Shown here: positions 25,199-35,093 of the stretch, piece after piece
Layout of the letters: the number at the start of each line of letters is the position of its first letter
Numbering within the stretch: the stretch's first letter is position 1
NCBI GenBank assembly: GCA_016934955.1
Contig: JAFGRY010000017.1
Location: 1-64,000, forward strand
Direction: 5' to 3'
Origin: a bacterium
GTDB taxonomy: Bacteria > Zhuqueibacterota > QNDG01 > JAGLOF01
DNA: 64,000 nucleotides
The notes under the pieces: generated by a model
Seen by the model: the letters and a program-made list of their open reading frames with translations, nothing else
The model's database searches: none
Told to the model about the DNA's origin: nothing
Program-made: the position numbers and the translations under genes

Positions 25199-26415
25199 AA
25201 GCCGGATATTTATCAGAATATTTTGATGGTGTTGGCGTCAAACGTCTAACTCTTGTTGAAGTTGATCCTGACGCTTCACACCAGCATGAATTTCAAGGGG
25301 TGAATGACCTGAAACAAATTCTTGGACAGACATCGGAAAAAAAGATATTATCCACTACTTTTCTCAGGCTTTCAGATGAAAACGGCGTAGAATCAATTGA
25401 ATCATTTACAACATGGTCGAATGTAAGAAGAGCAAAACCGGATCGTTCTCCCGAATATCATTTGTATTATTCGGCAGAGGCCGATCCTTTGGTTTATCAA
25501 TGCACGCCGGGCGATTTATTGATCGTTGCCCTCAAACCGAACGGGTCACTTGCTGTTTTATTGATAGAACAACACAGCACATATGAGAGGCAGCTTTTAT
25601 GGCTATTTGGTGTTTCAGAAGATCTGCAAGATATTAATATCCAGGAATTTGGTGATGATAAAAATCGTGAACTTCATTTTGCTGCAAAATATATTCTGGA
25701 TGAATTGGGAATTGAGATCGATATTGCCAATGAAAATTGGCTTGATCGTATTCTTGCCGAGATTGGCGATGCTTTCCCTTCTACATCAGATTTTTCACGT
25801 TTTGCCCGTACATCACTTGCAGGTGAGATATCAGTCGACAACCCTGATTTCGCCCTGATTGTTTTTATAGAGCAGGAAGAGATGCTATTTCGAACTCTCG
25901 AGAGATACATAGTATCAAAGCGCATACACGAAGGTTTTAATGATGTGGATGATTTCATTGATTACTCTCTAAGTGTTCAGAATAGGCGAAAATCCAGAGC
26001 CGGCTTTGCTCTGGAAAATCATCTTGAATTTATCTTCAGAAAATTGAATGTGCGATATTCACGCGGAGCAATAACAGAGAACAGGGCAAGGCCCGATTTT
26101 CTTTTTCCAGGAATTGATTATTACCGGAATAACCAATTCCATGAGTTCAACCTAACCATGCTTGGTGTCAAGTCAACATGCAAGGACAGGTGGCGTCAGG
26201 TGCTTTCCGAGGCTGAAAGAATTAAAGAAAAACATCTTCTGACTCTCGAGCCGGCCATTTCCCTGAATCAGACAGATGAGATGAAAGCAAACGATCTTCG
26301 ATTGGTCATACCGGCAGGATTGCATGACACTTACAGAGAACCGCAAAGAGAATGGTTGTTGAGTTTGGGGGAATTTATTGAAATTATAAAGGATAAACAG
26401 CAAAAAATCATGTGA
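25195..26415 (+). CDS. ecoRIIR: EcoRII-type type IIE restriction endonuclease
   Basis: This 406-residue protein is close to EcoRII in length (about 400). The N-terminal effector domain (about 1-170) binds one target copy and stimulates the C-terminal catalytic domain. The latter has NRRKSRAGFALENHLEFIF, PDFLFPG and the catalytic stretch MLGVKSTCKDRWRQVL. GGAGAG at 25181-25186, 8 nt before ATG 25195, supports this start over GTG 25189. It shares a transcription unit with dcm and vsr, so the cluster appears complete and functional. Confidence 0.9.
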   Translation: MKAGYLSEYFDGVGVKRLTLVEVDPDASHQHEFQGVNDLKQILGQTSEKKILSTTFLRLSDENGVESIESFTTWSNVRRAKPDRSPEYHLYYSAEADPLVYQCTPGDLLIVALKPNGSLAVLLIEQHSTYERQLLWLFGVSEDLQDINIQEFGDDKNRELHFAAKYILDELGIEIDIANENWLDRILAEIGDAFPSTSDFSRFARTSLAGEISVDNPDFALIVFIEQEEMLFRTLERYIVSKRIHEGFNDVDDFIDYSLSVQNRRKSRAGFALENHLEFIFRKLNVRYSRGAITENRARPDFLFPGIDYYRNNQFHEFNLTMLGVKSTCKDRWRQVLSEAERIKEKHLLTLEPAISLNQTDEMKANDLRLVIPAGLHDTYREPQREWLLSLGEFIEIIKDKQQKIM

Positions 26416-26497
26416 TTGTTGGAAAAAGATTTGATGAAGCAGACTGCCATATATCTCCTTTTTTACCGATTTTAAAATCTTGTTGACTGTATTTTAT

Positions 26498-26520
26498 GGT
26501 GGTCGCATAATGCTACCACC
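26498..26520. promoter_or_regulatory. 23-nt near-perfect palindrome
   Basis: GGTGGT, C, GCAT, A, ATGC, T, ACCACC reads the same on both strands except for one C/T pair. It lies in the 262-bp gap between the restriction gene and the serine hydrolase gene at 26678 and could be an operator or a small hairpin. Nothing else was recognised in that gap. Confidence 0.4.
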
Positions 26521-26677
26521 TGTCGCAATTAACCCACAATCCCCTACAATAAAAAACCTGCTTGCCCGTTTGCCTGATACTCCCTATTTTAGTCTATGCC
26601 CGGAGCTGATCAGCGGTCCGGGTGATGCTGCCGCTGCCGGAGTGAACGCCTGATATAATGCTGAAAAGAGAATCAAA

Positions 26678-28024
26678 ATGAAAAAAATACGGATCCTCTT
26701 CCTGTTTATGCTGGTTGCCCTGACCTCGGCCGCCGCCCAGACTGACTATTTCCCCCCGGTTGCCGGCGGTACCTGGGAAACCGTGTCACCCGCCGCGCTG
26801 GGATGGGGTACAGAGCCGCTGAACAACCTGCACTCCTATCTGGATGAGAAAGAGACCAAGGCGTTTATCATCCTCAAAGACGGCAGGATCGCCGTGGAGT
26901 GGTACTTCGGCACCTTTCAGCAGGACAGTCTCTGGTACTGGGCCTCGGCAGGAAAGACCATTACCGCGTTTCTCATCGGCATGGCCCGGGAGGAGGGGCT
27001 GCTCTCGATCAGCGATAAAACCTCCGATTATCTCGGCGCCGGCTGGACCAGCTGCCCGCCGGAAAAAGAGTCCCTGATCACCATCCGGCATCAGCTCACC
27101 ATGACGACCGGGCTGGATTATGACGTGGCGGACCCCTATAATACCGAACCGTCTTCCCTGCTCTACAAAGCAGACGCCGGAACCCAGTGGTTCTATCACA
27201 ACGCTCCCTACACACTGCTGCGGGAGGTGATCGAGGCGGCATCCGGGCAGTCCGAGAACCTCTATACGCACAGCCGCCTGACCGGGCGCATCGGCATGGA
27301 CGGGTTCTGGCTGATGGTCGGGTACAACAACGTCTATTTCAGCACCGCCCGCAGCATGGCCAGGTTCGGGCTGCTGATTCAGCACCGGGGTATCTGGGAC
27401 AGTGATACATTGATGCATGACAGTGGCTATTTTAATTCGATGGTTACCCCCTCTCAGGATCTGAATCCTTCCTACGGCTATCTCTGGTGGCTGAACGGTC
27501 AGGGCCGCTATATGCTGCCGGGCCTGACCTGGGTGTTCAATTCGGATCTCATCCCCACTGCCCCCGACGATCTGGTGGCGGCGCTGGGCAAAAACGACCA
27601 GAAGGTGTATGTAGTCAATTCCCTGGGGCTGGTGGTGATCCGCATGGGTGAGAACGCCGGCCAGAGCATGCTGGCACTGTCCTCTTTTGACAACACGCTC
27701 TGGGGCCTGATCATGGATCTCTATACCAATCCGGTCGCAATGGCACCGGACATGTCACTGCTCCAGGTCAGTCTGGGGCGGAATTATCCGAATCCCTTCA
27801 ATCCGGCCACGACGATTCGTTTCACGCTGGCAGTGAGGGAGCGGGTGCATCTGGCGGTGTACAACGCGGCGGGCCGTCGCGTGGCGGTGCTGGCGGACGG
27901 GGTCATGGATGCCGGCTGCCATGAACTCGTCTGGAACGCCGCGGACCGACCGTCGGGCGTCTATATCTGCCGGATCCGGACTGAAACGGGTGAGGGTGCC
28001 CGGCGCATGCTGCTGCTGAAATAG
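26678..28024 (+). CDS. Secreted beta-lactamase-fold hydrolase with C-terminal sorting domain
   Basis: This 448-residue protein has a signal peptide (to about 21), a serine beta-lactamase/esterase fold with S90-A-G-K93 (WASAGKTI) and the YHN motif at Y173-N175, and a C-terminal FlgD-like sorting domain from about 366 with NYPNPFNP at 369-376, ending in a basic RRMLLLK. Sorting domains of this kind mark cargo of the type IX secretion system and related FCB systems, so the enzyme is probably cell-surface attached or released. Both catalytic motifs are intact. Likely substrates are esters, amides or peptides. Confidence 0.85.
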   Translation: MKKIRILFLFMLVALTSAAAQTDYFPPVAGGTWETVSPAALGWGTEPLNNLHSYLDEKETKAFIILKDGRIAVEWYFGTFQQDSLWYWASAGKTITAFLIGMAREEGLLSISDKTSDYLGAGWTSCPPEKESLITIRHQLTMTTGLDYDVADPYNTEPSSLLYKADAGTQWFYHNAPYTLLREVIEAASGQSENLYTHSRLTGRIGMDGFWLMVGYNNVYFSTARSMARFGLLIQHRGIWDSDTLMHDSGYFNSMVTPSQDLNPSYGYLWWLNGQGRYMLPGLTWVFNSDLIPTAPDDLVAALGKNDQKVYVVNSLGLVVIRMGENAGQSMLALSSFDNTLWGLIMDLYTNPVAMAPDMSLLQVSLGRNYPNPFNPATTIRFTLAVRERVHLAVYNAAGRRVAVLADGVMDAGCHELVWNAADRPSGVYICRIRTETGEGARRMLLLK

Positions 28025-28185
28025 CGGTTCACAGCGGTATTTTCCCGATACAGGGAATCCGTCCGCTTCCCGGATTGGGGGTGTCTTCAGCAATGACATC
28101 TGATACCAGGCGGCGGATGTATACGACTAAATTTCCCTCCCGATCGTCTTACTCTATACCAGTCACTGACAATGAGGACACCATC

Positions 28186-29535
28186 ATGACCGCCCGGAAT
28201 ACATTTACCTGTTCTTTCCTGGTTATCCTGCTCTTGACAGCGGCGCTGCCCGCATTCACCCAGGATGGCCCGCCAAAATTCGTGCGGGATGCCGTGCGCA
28301 GGGTGGAAACCCTGCTCGACAGTGAGGGCGATGGCGCCATAGCTGCCTTTATAGACAGCGCCATGGCGCCGGCGAAGGACCGCACCCGGGAAGACCTGAT
28401 CGTCCACATCCGCACCGTCCGGGAGGCGCTGCGGGGCTTACGGGACGACATCGCCGTGGAAGTCGATGAGGAAGGAGTGCGCCTGATGCTGGCCGGCGGC
28501 GGCAAAGAGAAACAGCTCAGGATCACCCTCGATGTTGCAGCCGAGGCCATTACCGGGCTTACCGTTCTGGAAGGCCCCGAGCCGATTATCCTCACGACCG
28601 ACAACCTGGTGGAAACCTTCGATCAGTTTGAACGGGCGGGGGGCGCCGGTGTTGTCTCCATCCGCTTCGACGGCACGCTGCTGCTGGAGCGGGCCTTCGG
28701 AATGGCGGACCCTGACCGGGGCGTTCCCAACCGGCTGAACACTGTGTTCGGCACCGGCTCCCGGCCCATCGATTACACCGTGGCCGCCATCCAGCTGCTC
28801 GATCAGCAGGGCGTGATCAGCATCGAAGATCCCATCAGTGACTATTTCGAAAACGTGCCGGCCGACAAGCGCACCATGACCGTCAGGCACCTCATGAGCG
28901 GGCAGTCGGGCCTGCCCGATTTTTTTCACACCGAAAATGACCGGGATCCGGATCTCGCCTGGATCGACCGCTCCACCGCGGTGCAGCGGCTGCTCGCTGC
29001 GCAGCTGCTCTTTGCCCCGGGCACGGACCGCAGACACTCCCACGCCGCCTTCGGACTGCTGGCCGCGCTTGTCGAACTCATAACGGACCAGTCCTACTAC
29101 GGATTTCTGCGGGAACACTTTTTTGATCCCGCCGGCATGGAGCGGACAGGGGAGTACGGGGAGAGCCGGGGACTGACCCTCGATGACTTCGCGGTGGGCG
29201 GCGGGCCGCAGCGGGTGGGTCTGCCGAACATACCGCCCAACTGGGGACCGACCTCCTGGCTGATCAAGGGCAGCGGCGGCATGTACTCGACCCTTGGCGA
29301 CCTGCAGGCCTTTTACCGTTTGATCCGTTCCGGAAGCGTGCTCGACGATGCGCACAGCAGCATGTTCCGGCGGCCCATGGTCGGCCTGGACGGCTCTGAC
29401 AGGGGCTTCGAACTTTTCAGCGCTTCGATTCCACCGGACACTGAGATCTGCCTCTTTCTCAATGCCGCGGGCAGCAGGGAGCGGGCGCGGCAGCTGATCA
29501 GGGCCCTGGAGCGGTTTGCCGGGCCAGAGCAATAA
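28186..29535 (+). CDS. Secreted beta-lactamase-fold protein lacking catalytic residues
   Basis: This 449-residue protein has a signal peptide (to about 26), an N-terminal alpha/beta region of about 100 residues and a beta-lactamase-like domain. The SxxK motif reads S192-R-P-I195, so the general-base lysine is missing, and the YxN motif reads H284-S-H286. The rest of the fold is well kept (MTVRHLMSGQSGLPD, and FDPAGMERTG later). It is therefore probably a pseudoenzyme. GAGGA at 28174-28178, 7 nt before ATG 28186, sets the start. It lies between two other secreted proteins on the same strand. Confidence 0.8.
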   Translation: MTARNTFTCSFLVILLLTAALPAFTQDGPPKFVRDAVRRVETLLDSEGDGAIAAFIDSAMAPAKDRTREDLIVHIRTVREALRGLRDDIAVEVDEEGVRLMLAGGGKEKQLRITLDVAAEAITGLTVLEGPEPIILTTDNLVETFDQFERAGGAGVVSIRFDGTLLLERAFGMADPDRGVPNRLNTVFGTGSRPIDYTVAAIQLLDQQGVISIEDPISDYFENVPADKRTMTVRHLMSGQSGLPDFFHTENDRDPDLAWIDRSTAVQRLLAAQLLFAPGTDRRHSHAAFGLLAALVELITDQSYYGFLREHFFDPAGMERTGEYGESRGLTLDDFAVGGGPQRVGLPNIPPNWGPTSWLIKGSGGMYSTLGDLQAFYRLIRSGSVLDDAHSSMFRRPMVGLDGSDRGFELFSASIPPDTEICLFLNAAGSRERARQLIRALERFAGPEQ

Positions 29536-29650
29536 CAGGGTATACCCCGTCGCCATTCGTATAAAACAACGGTCCCGGCTCTGACGTGCTGGCGAGATCC
29601 ATACGGGATCAACAACGAGGATTTTTATTGCTCAAACAGGAGGCAGCCTC

Positions 29651-30790
29651 ATGAGAACCCATTTCATCGTCATCTTCATCATTAGTGCCGTTTGCATTCT
29701 CCAGGTCCCGCTCTTCCCCCAGACCTATGCCCCCCTCTACGAATCGGGTGCGGTCACGAAAGTGACAGACCTGACCATCGGCGGTGAGCCGACGGACGGC
29801 ACCTATCTCTTCGCGCAGCCTTCCGCGGTGGCGGTCGATTCCGACAACAATATCTATGTGCTCGACAGCCAGGAGAGCCGCATCAGGAAATTCGGGCCGG
29901 ACGGCCGAGTCATCACCACCATCAGCGGACCCGGGCAGGGGCCGGGCGAGATCCTGCGCTGTTATCAGATGACCATGCTGGCCGATGACCGGCTGGTGAC
30001 CTTCGATTTCGGCAACATGCGGTTCAGCATCTTCAGGCCCGACGGCGCCTTCGAGCGGTCCGTGTCCCTGACGGAGATCTTCTCCTTTCGCATGTTTCCC
30101 TATCGCATCGATGCCGATGACAGCGGCAATCTCTATGTCGAGACCCACACGATCATGAGAAACAGCAGCGACGGTGATATCTACAAGATCTGGCAGATCG
30201 GCGGTGATTTCGCGGAAGCGCATGTCGTCGACTCCTGCTACGTTAAGGATAACGAGTGGATCCGGGACGAAAATCGGTCGAGGAACCGTATCATCCCCTT
30301 CGCGCCCAAATTTCACTGGAGCCCTTTGCCGGGCGGGCGGCTGGTAACGGGCCGGGCCGGGAGCTACGAGCTTCGCGTGTACGGGCCCGACCGCGGCCTC
30401 ATCCGCACGTTCACCCATGACGCGAAACAGCGGCGGGTGACCAGTGACGACAAGGAGACGTTTTTCAGCGGAATCACCTACAGCACCTCGGGCAGCAGCG
30501 AGGTCAGGCACGGCGCCGATGAAGAAACCAGGAAAAAGACGGTGTTCCCCTCCCGCATGCCCTTTTTCATGTATATCCAGGCCGATCAGGACGGAAACAT
30601 TCTCTGCACAACCAGTGAGAGTGATAATGGCCGTGTGCTCTATGACGTATTCAGCCCGGACGGCGTGTTTATAAGACGCCTGCCGCTTCCGCCCCTCGCC
30701 GCAAAGGCGGTGTTCAAAAACGGATCCGTCTATGCGGTTGAAACGACGGAAGCGGACGAGCCGGTGGTGGTGAAATGTCACTGGGAGTGA
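29651..30790 (+). CDS. Secreted 6-bladed beta-propeller protein
   Basis: This 379-residue protein has a signal peptide (IIFIISAVCILQVPLFPQ) and propeller blades with NNIYVLDSQESRIRKFGPDGR, GPGQGPGEI and VFSPDGVFIRRLPLPP. AGGAGG precedes the start by about 7 nt. It is a paralogue of the protein at 22292-23362. It is expected in the periplasm or at the surface; binding partner unknown. A gene-free stretch follows to 31068. Confidence 0.8.
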   Translation: MRTHFIVIFIISAVCILQVPLFPQTYAPLYESGAVTKVTDLTIGGEPTDGTYLFAQPSAVAVDSDNNIYVLDSQESRIRKFGPDGRVITTISGPGQGPGEILRCYQMTMLADDRLVTFDFGNMRFSIFRPDGAFERSVSLTEIFSFRMFPYRIDADDSGNLYVETHTIMRNSSDGDIYKIWQIGGDFAEAHVVDSCYVKDNEWIRDENRSRNRIIPFAPKFHWSPLPGGRLVTGRAGSYELRVYGPDRGLIRTFTHDAKQRRVTSDDKETFFSGITYSTSGSSEVRHGADEETRKKTVFPSRMPFFMYIQADQDGNILCTTSESDNGRVLYDVFSPDGVFIRRLPLPPLAAKAVFKNGSVYAVETTEADEPVVVKCHWE

Positions 30791-31068
30791 GCGGGTGGCG
30801 TTTTACCGATGGATATCGGGCCGGTGAAGCGGATGACCGGTTTCCGAGTCGATCAGGCTGCAGAAGAACCGGGTAAGCACCCTGAATGATGGATGATCCA
30901 TCCATATGCCGCCGGCTGCTGATTTCGCAGGACGACAGTATTTCGAAAACAGGGATAATGGGAAAACCGCGGTTGTCCGTAATTATATATACATCACAAC
31001 TCAGAAAACCGTGTACAACCGCCGCCGGATTCGGGCAGCTGTAAAACGTCTGAAGAGGAGATCCTGTT

Positions 31069-32454
31069 ATGATGCAGAGAACGATTACGGCAGCACTCCT
31101 TGTGGGTGCAGTAGTGCAGTTCTCACCACTGCCTGCGCAGACAAAGATGGAACCGCTGAAAGAGAGTGAAAAAAAGGAACTGCTGAAGGAAATCAGCGGT
31201 CTGGTGAAGAACAATTTTGTCTTCCCCGATCTGGCAGAGAGGTATGCACAAGAGATATCCCGGGTTTCGCCTGGTGCTGAATTTGCGGGTATTGATGATC
31301 CAAAACGGTTCGGTGAAGCGGTCACCGCGTTTCTGCAGCATCTCATGCACGACCGGCACATCAATTTTCGCCTGATGGAGGCCAGTGACGTCAACACAAG
31401 CACTGAAGGATCACTTCACCACCCTGTACGCTATTTCAGGTTGGGCCAGAGAGAGCACTTGGGGTTCTATCGTCTGGATTGGATCGACGGTGAGATCGGA
31501 TATCTTGATTACCGGCGCTTTAATTACAGCAGCCGAGGCATTGCCATGCTGCAGAGCGCCTTTCACTTTTTATCTGACGCACATGCGATCATCATCGATA
31601 TTCGGAACAATGGAGGCGGTTCGGATGACATGGGAACCGTCATGTTGAGTTATTTTTTACCGCATCCGACCCAGCTGACGGGAACCTATTACCGGCAGGA
31701 AGACCTGACCGAAGAAATGTGGACAGAGGAAATAGATGCGGGAAAAAAGATGCCCGATGTTCCGCTGTTCGTTCTTATCGGGAAAAACACCTTCTCGGCG
31801 GCGGAGTATTTTGCCTATGATCTGAAGGTCAGGAAGAGAGCAGTCCTGATCGGAGAAGCATCCAAAGGCGGTGCTCATTCGGTTGACCGCTACCCTGTCG
31901 GGGATATGTATGAAATATATATTTCCACGGCCCGGGCGGTGAATCCTCTTACCGGTGACAACTGGGAATCGACGGGAGTAATCCCTGATATCCTCGTACC
32001 GGACACCGCTGCGTTGGATACGGCCATCACCCTCGCAAGACAGGCGGCCCGGGAATATGGAAACGCAAAGGACGCTGAACTACAGGAAGCCGTTCAGAAA
32101 ATGCAGACATATCTGGATCAGGCTGAACTGTCGTATGAAATGAATCACTCTCAGAAAGCTGAATCACTGTTGGACTCCGCATTTGCTTTGGGATCCCGTG
32201 CAGGGGTGATCGATGAATTTTTCATTCAAGTGCTTGCCTATCACTACTCAGGTCAAAAAAAGTACAAAATGTCGATCTGGATGCTGAAAAAGCAGATCGA
32301 GTTATTCCCCGATACCCTCAATGGGTATGAAACCCTGGCCTGGACCTATTATCATTCCGGCAATAAAGAGCTGGCATTGAAGCAATTTAAAAAAGTGCTG
32401 GAACGCGATGAAAGAAATTCCCTTGCCGCCAGCATGGTAAAAACATTGCAGTAA
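31069..32454 (+). CDS. Secreted S41-family serine protease with TPR tail
   Basis: This 461-residue protein has a signal peptide (to about 25), a C-terminal-processing-protease-like S41 domain and a TPR-rich tail (about 335-461). Motifs are IGYLDYRRF, IIIDIRNNGGGSDDMG and the catalytic Ser region IGKNTFSAAEYFAYDLK; IGEASKGGA follows. There is no obvious PDZ domain, as in the IRBP-like subgroup. GAGGAG at 31055-31060 lies 8 nt before ATG 31069. It probably cleaves exported or surface proteins; the TPR helices suggest partner binding. Confidence 0.82.
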   Translation: MMQRTITAALLVGAVVQFSPLPAQTKMEPLKESEKKELLKEISGLVKNNFVFPDLAERYAQEISRVSPGAEFAGIDDPKRFGEAVTAFLQHLMHDRHINFRLMEASDVNTSTEGSLHHPVRYFRLGQREHLGFYRLDWIDGEIGYLDYRRFNYSSRGIAMLQSAFHFLSDAHAIIIDIRNNGGGSDDMGTVMLSYFLPHPTQLTGTYYRQEDLTEEMWTEEIDAGKKMPDVPLFVLIGKNTFSAAEYFAYDLKVRKRAVLIGEASKGGAHSVDRYPVGDMYEIYISTARAVNPLTGDNWESTGVIPDILVPDTAALDTAITLARQAAREYGNAKDAELQEAVQKMQTYLDQAELSYEMNHSQKAESLLDSAFALGSRAGVIDEFFIQVLAYHYSGQKKYKMSIWMLKKQIELFPDTLNGYETLAWTYYHSGNKELALKQFKKVLERDERNSLAASMVKTLQ

Positions 32455-32555
32455 TACGCCGTATATTCTGCCCCCACCCTGCAACTCAAACGCATCTTGT
32501 CTGTCTGATTTCTTGTATGCCCGTTCCTTACTGGTATAAATCAAGGGAGATCGAG

Positions 32556-34796
32556 ATGATGAAAAGGGTGCCTGCTGCGCTTGCCGTTTTTATCTGGGCC
32601 GGTTTTCTGTTCGCCCAGGACGTGCCCTTATCCGCCGGCCTTGATCCGCGCATCGAAGGCGTCTATGAAATGGAGGTGCCCGGCAGCGGGAAGGTCGTCC
32701 TGCAGATCTATGGAAAAGAGGGCGTGCTGAGAACCCTGGAAGCGGGCGACCGGGCGGTGACGATCTGGGAACGGGCGCAGAAGGGCGGTCTGACATTCAC
32801 CAAATCATCCGAGCGCAACGGAACGTTTGTGCTCACCTTCCTGAAGGAGACCCTTGGAACGGAGACCGCCTTTCGGGTGGTGAACGAAAAGGCCGGACTC
32901 GATCTCACGGGAAAACGAATCTCCGGAATAGCTGACGTAGCGGCTGATCCCGCCTCACCCAGCGACCGGCTGGGCTACTTCGAACGGCACTACAGGAAGA
33001 CCGAATACCAAATCCCCATGCGCGACGGAGCGCGGCTCTACACCCAGGTCTATGCACCCCTCGACACGACGGAACCGCATCCGATCGTTCTCTACCGCAC
33101 TCCCTACGGCATCGAGCCCTACGGAGATCTCTTTTCGCATGCGACGGTGCCCTCTCTCTGGTTCGCGAAAGAAGGGTACATCATTGTCGGCCAGGACATC
33201 AGGGGGCGCTCCCTTTCAGAGGGCGAATTCAATTATCTCGCTCCCGATATCCCTGATAAAGGAACCGATTCGGATGTCGATGAGAGCAGTGACGCGTATG
33301 ATACCATCGAATGGCTCCTCGCCACTGTACCCAACCACAATGGACGAGTGGGGGTCTGGGGCAGCTCCTATCCCGGGTTCACCGCCGCCATGGCGGCCAT
33401 CGATGCCCATCCTGCCGTGAAAGCCGTCTCTCCGCAGGCCCCCATGTCCGACCTCTTTCTCGGTGATGACGGCCACCATTACGGCGCCTTCTACCTGGCC
33501 CACTATGCGCGCTACAGCTACGGGATCTGGCGCAACCGGGAAGAGCCCGCACCCTTTCGAGGCCGCTATTTTGAGACAGAGACACCGGATGCCTATGCCT
33601 ACTATCTCGGCCTGGGCACGTTGAAGACCATAAGCAGCACCATTTTCAGCGAACCGAACGGAATGTGGGATGCGGCCATGGCCCACGAGACCTATGACGG
33701 GTACTGGCAGGCACGGTCCATCTATCAGCATCTGAGGAACATAACACCGGCGATGCTGATCGTGGGCGGCTGGTACGACGCGGAGGATCTGCTGGGGACG
33801 CTGAAAACGTACAAGACAATCGAAACGCACAATCCCGGCATAAAGAATATCCTGGTGATGGGCCCCTGGATTCACAGCGGCTGGAACCTGATTCCGGGAA
33901 GGCCGGCGAAGATGGGCGTATTCGATTTTGCGGGGACCATTGCCCGTTTCCAGGAGAAGGTCGAACTGCCATTTTTCAACTATTATCTGAAAGACACAGG
34001 GGAGCCGGATCTGCCGGAGGCCTTCGTCTACGATACGGGAAAGAATGAGTGGCGCTCATACACAGCCTGGCCGCCCGGGGAGTCGAGCCGGTTCGACTGG
34101 TTTCTTGCCGCTGACAATCATCTTTCTCCTGGCAGTGCTGTAATGACAGGGGATGCGTATGACGCCTATGTCAGCGATCCCGCCGACCCCGTACCCTATA
34201 CGCGGGAACCGAAGATCAGGAACGATATGGGCGTCGCTTACAATGTCGAGTATTTCGTTGAAGACCAGCGGTTTCTCGCGGACCGGTCCGATGTGCTGCG
34301 CTATACCAGTGAAGCGATGAGGGAAGATATCACCGTTGCCGGGCCGGTCACGGCGGAGCTCTACGTCTCGACAACAGGCACCGATGCCGACTGGGTGGTG
34401 AAAGTGATCGATGTCTATCCCGATGACGCGCCGGATCCGGCAGACAATCCCGACAGTGTTTCGATGGGCGGGTATCAGCGGCTTGTCCGGGGGGAGATCA
34501 TGCGGGGGAAGTTCAGGAACAGTTTCAGCGAGCCGGAACCGTTTGTGCCCGGCAAGGTGACGAAGGTTGCCTTCGAGCTGCCCGATGTCATGCATACGTT
34601 CAAAAAGGGCCACCGGATCATGGTGCAGGTGCAGAGTTCCTGGTTCCCCCTCTTCGACCGCAATCCCCAGACATTCTGCAATATTCGAAAAGCCGGTGCG
34701 GAGGATTTTCAGAAAGCGACGCACCGCGTGTACCATTCACGAGAGTATCCGTCCCATGTCTCATTGAACATCGTTCCGTCCGAACGCATGGAATAA
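32556..34796 (+). CDS. Secreted CocE/NonD-type (S15) hydrolase
   Basis: This 746-residue protein has a signal peptide (to about 19), an extra domain of about 90 residues, then an alpha/beta-hydrolase of the X-Pro dipeptidyl-peptidase/CocE group. RDGARLYTQVYAP opens the core, the nucleophile lies in GVWGSSYPGFTAA, the acid in GGWYDAED and the His in MGPWIHSGWN. A jelly-roll C-terminal domain with AELYVSTTGTDADWVVKV ends the protein. It would hydrolyse ester or N-terminal proline peptide bonds outside the cytoplasm. GGGAGA precedes ATG 32556 by 5 nt. Confidence 0.88.
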   Translation: MMKRVPAALAVFIWAGFLFAQDVPLSAGLDPRIEGVYEMEVPGSGKVVLQIYGKEGVLRTLEAGDRAVTIWERAQKGGLTFTKSSERNGTFVLTFLKETLGTETAFRVVNEKAGLDLTGKRISGIADVAADPASPSDRLGYFERHYRKTEYQIPMRDGARLYTQVYAPLDTTEPHPIVLYRTPYGIEPYGDLFSHATVPSLWFAKEGYIIVGQDIRGRSLSEGEFNYLAPDIPDKGTDSDVDESSDAYDTIEWLLATVPNHNGRVGVWGSSYPGFTAAMAAIDAHPAVKAVSPQAPMSDLFLGDDGHHYGAFYLAHYARYSYGIWRNREEPAPFRGRYFETETPDAYAYYLGLGTLKTISSTIFSEPNGMWDAAMAHETYDGYWQARSIYQHLRNITPAMLIVGGWYDAEDLLGTLKTYKTIETHNPGIKNILVMGPWIHSGWNLIPGRPAKMGVFDFAGTIARFQEKVELPFFNYYLKDTGEPDLPEAFVYDTGKNEWRSYTAWPPGESSRFDWFLAADNHLSPGSAVMTGDAYDAYVSDPADPVPYTREPKIRNDMGVAYNVEYFVEDQRFLADRSDVLRYTSEAMREDITVAGPVTAELYVSTTGTDADWVVKVIDVYPDDAPDPADNPDSVSMGGYQRLVRGEIMRGKFRNSFSEPEPFVPGKVTKVAFELPDVMHTFKKGHRIMVQVQSSWFPLFDRNPQTFCNIRKAGAEDFQKATHRVYHSREYPSHVSLNIVPSERME

Positions 34797-34862
34797 CCTG
34801 GAGGAGACCGCCCCGGGTGCCGTCATCCGGAGCGGAAACAAGGGGACTGCACGATCCCCCTG

Positions 34863-34896
34863 ATCGCCCCCGACATTCGTCGGGGGCGATTTTTTT
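34863..34896 (+). terminator. Terminator hairpin H3
   Basis: A 12-bp perfect stem (34863-34874 with 34879-34890) closes an ATTC loop and runs into seven T residues. It ends the CocE-type hydrolase gene and belongs to the GCCCC hairpin family. Confidence 0.85.
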
Positions 34897-35093
34897 CAGC
34901 GGGGAGCATCGAACCCGCAAATCCCGAATCTGCGGCATATGCATTGCCGGGAATCGAGATCCCCGGTATACGCTGCCATCCCAGTGACACAAAAATCATA
35001 GAGTCCCGTACACTATCTGGAAGCCTGGAAAAGAACACCGGTTCAGAATAAGCAATCCGTTTGTTATGAATCACTATCAGAAAGGCTGAAAAG

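Noticed and set aside
28438-29556. 372-residue minus-strand frame opposite the beta-lactamase-like gene
   Set aside because: GC-rich third positions of the plus gene create long antisense frames; no start signal or domain. The same applies to 19617-20342, 29609-30781 and 62910-63986 (minus).
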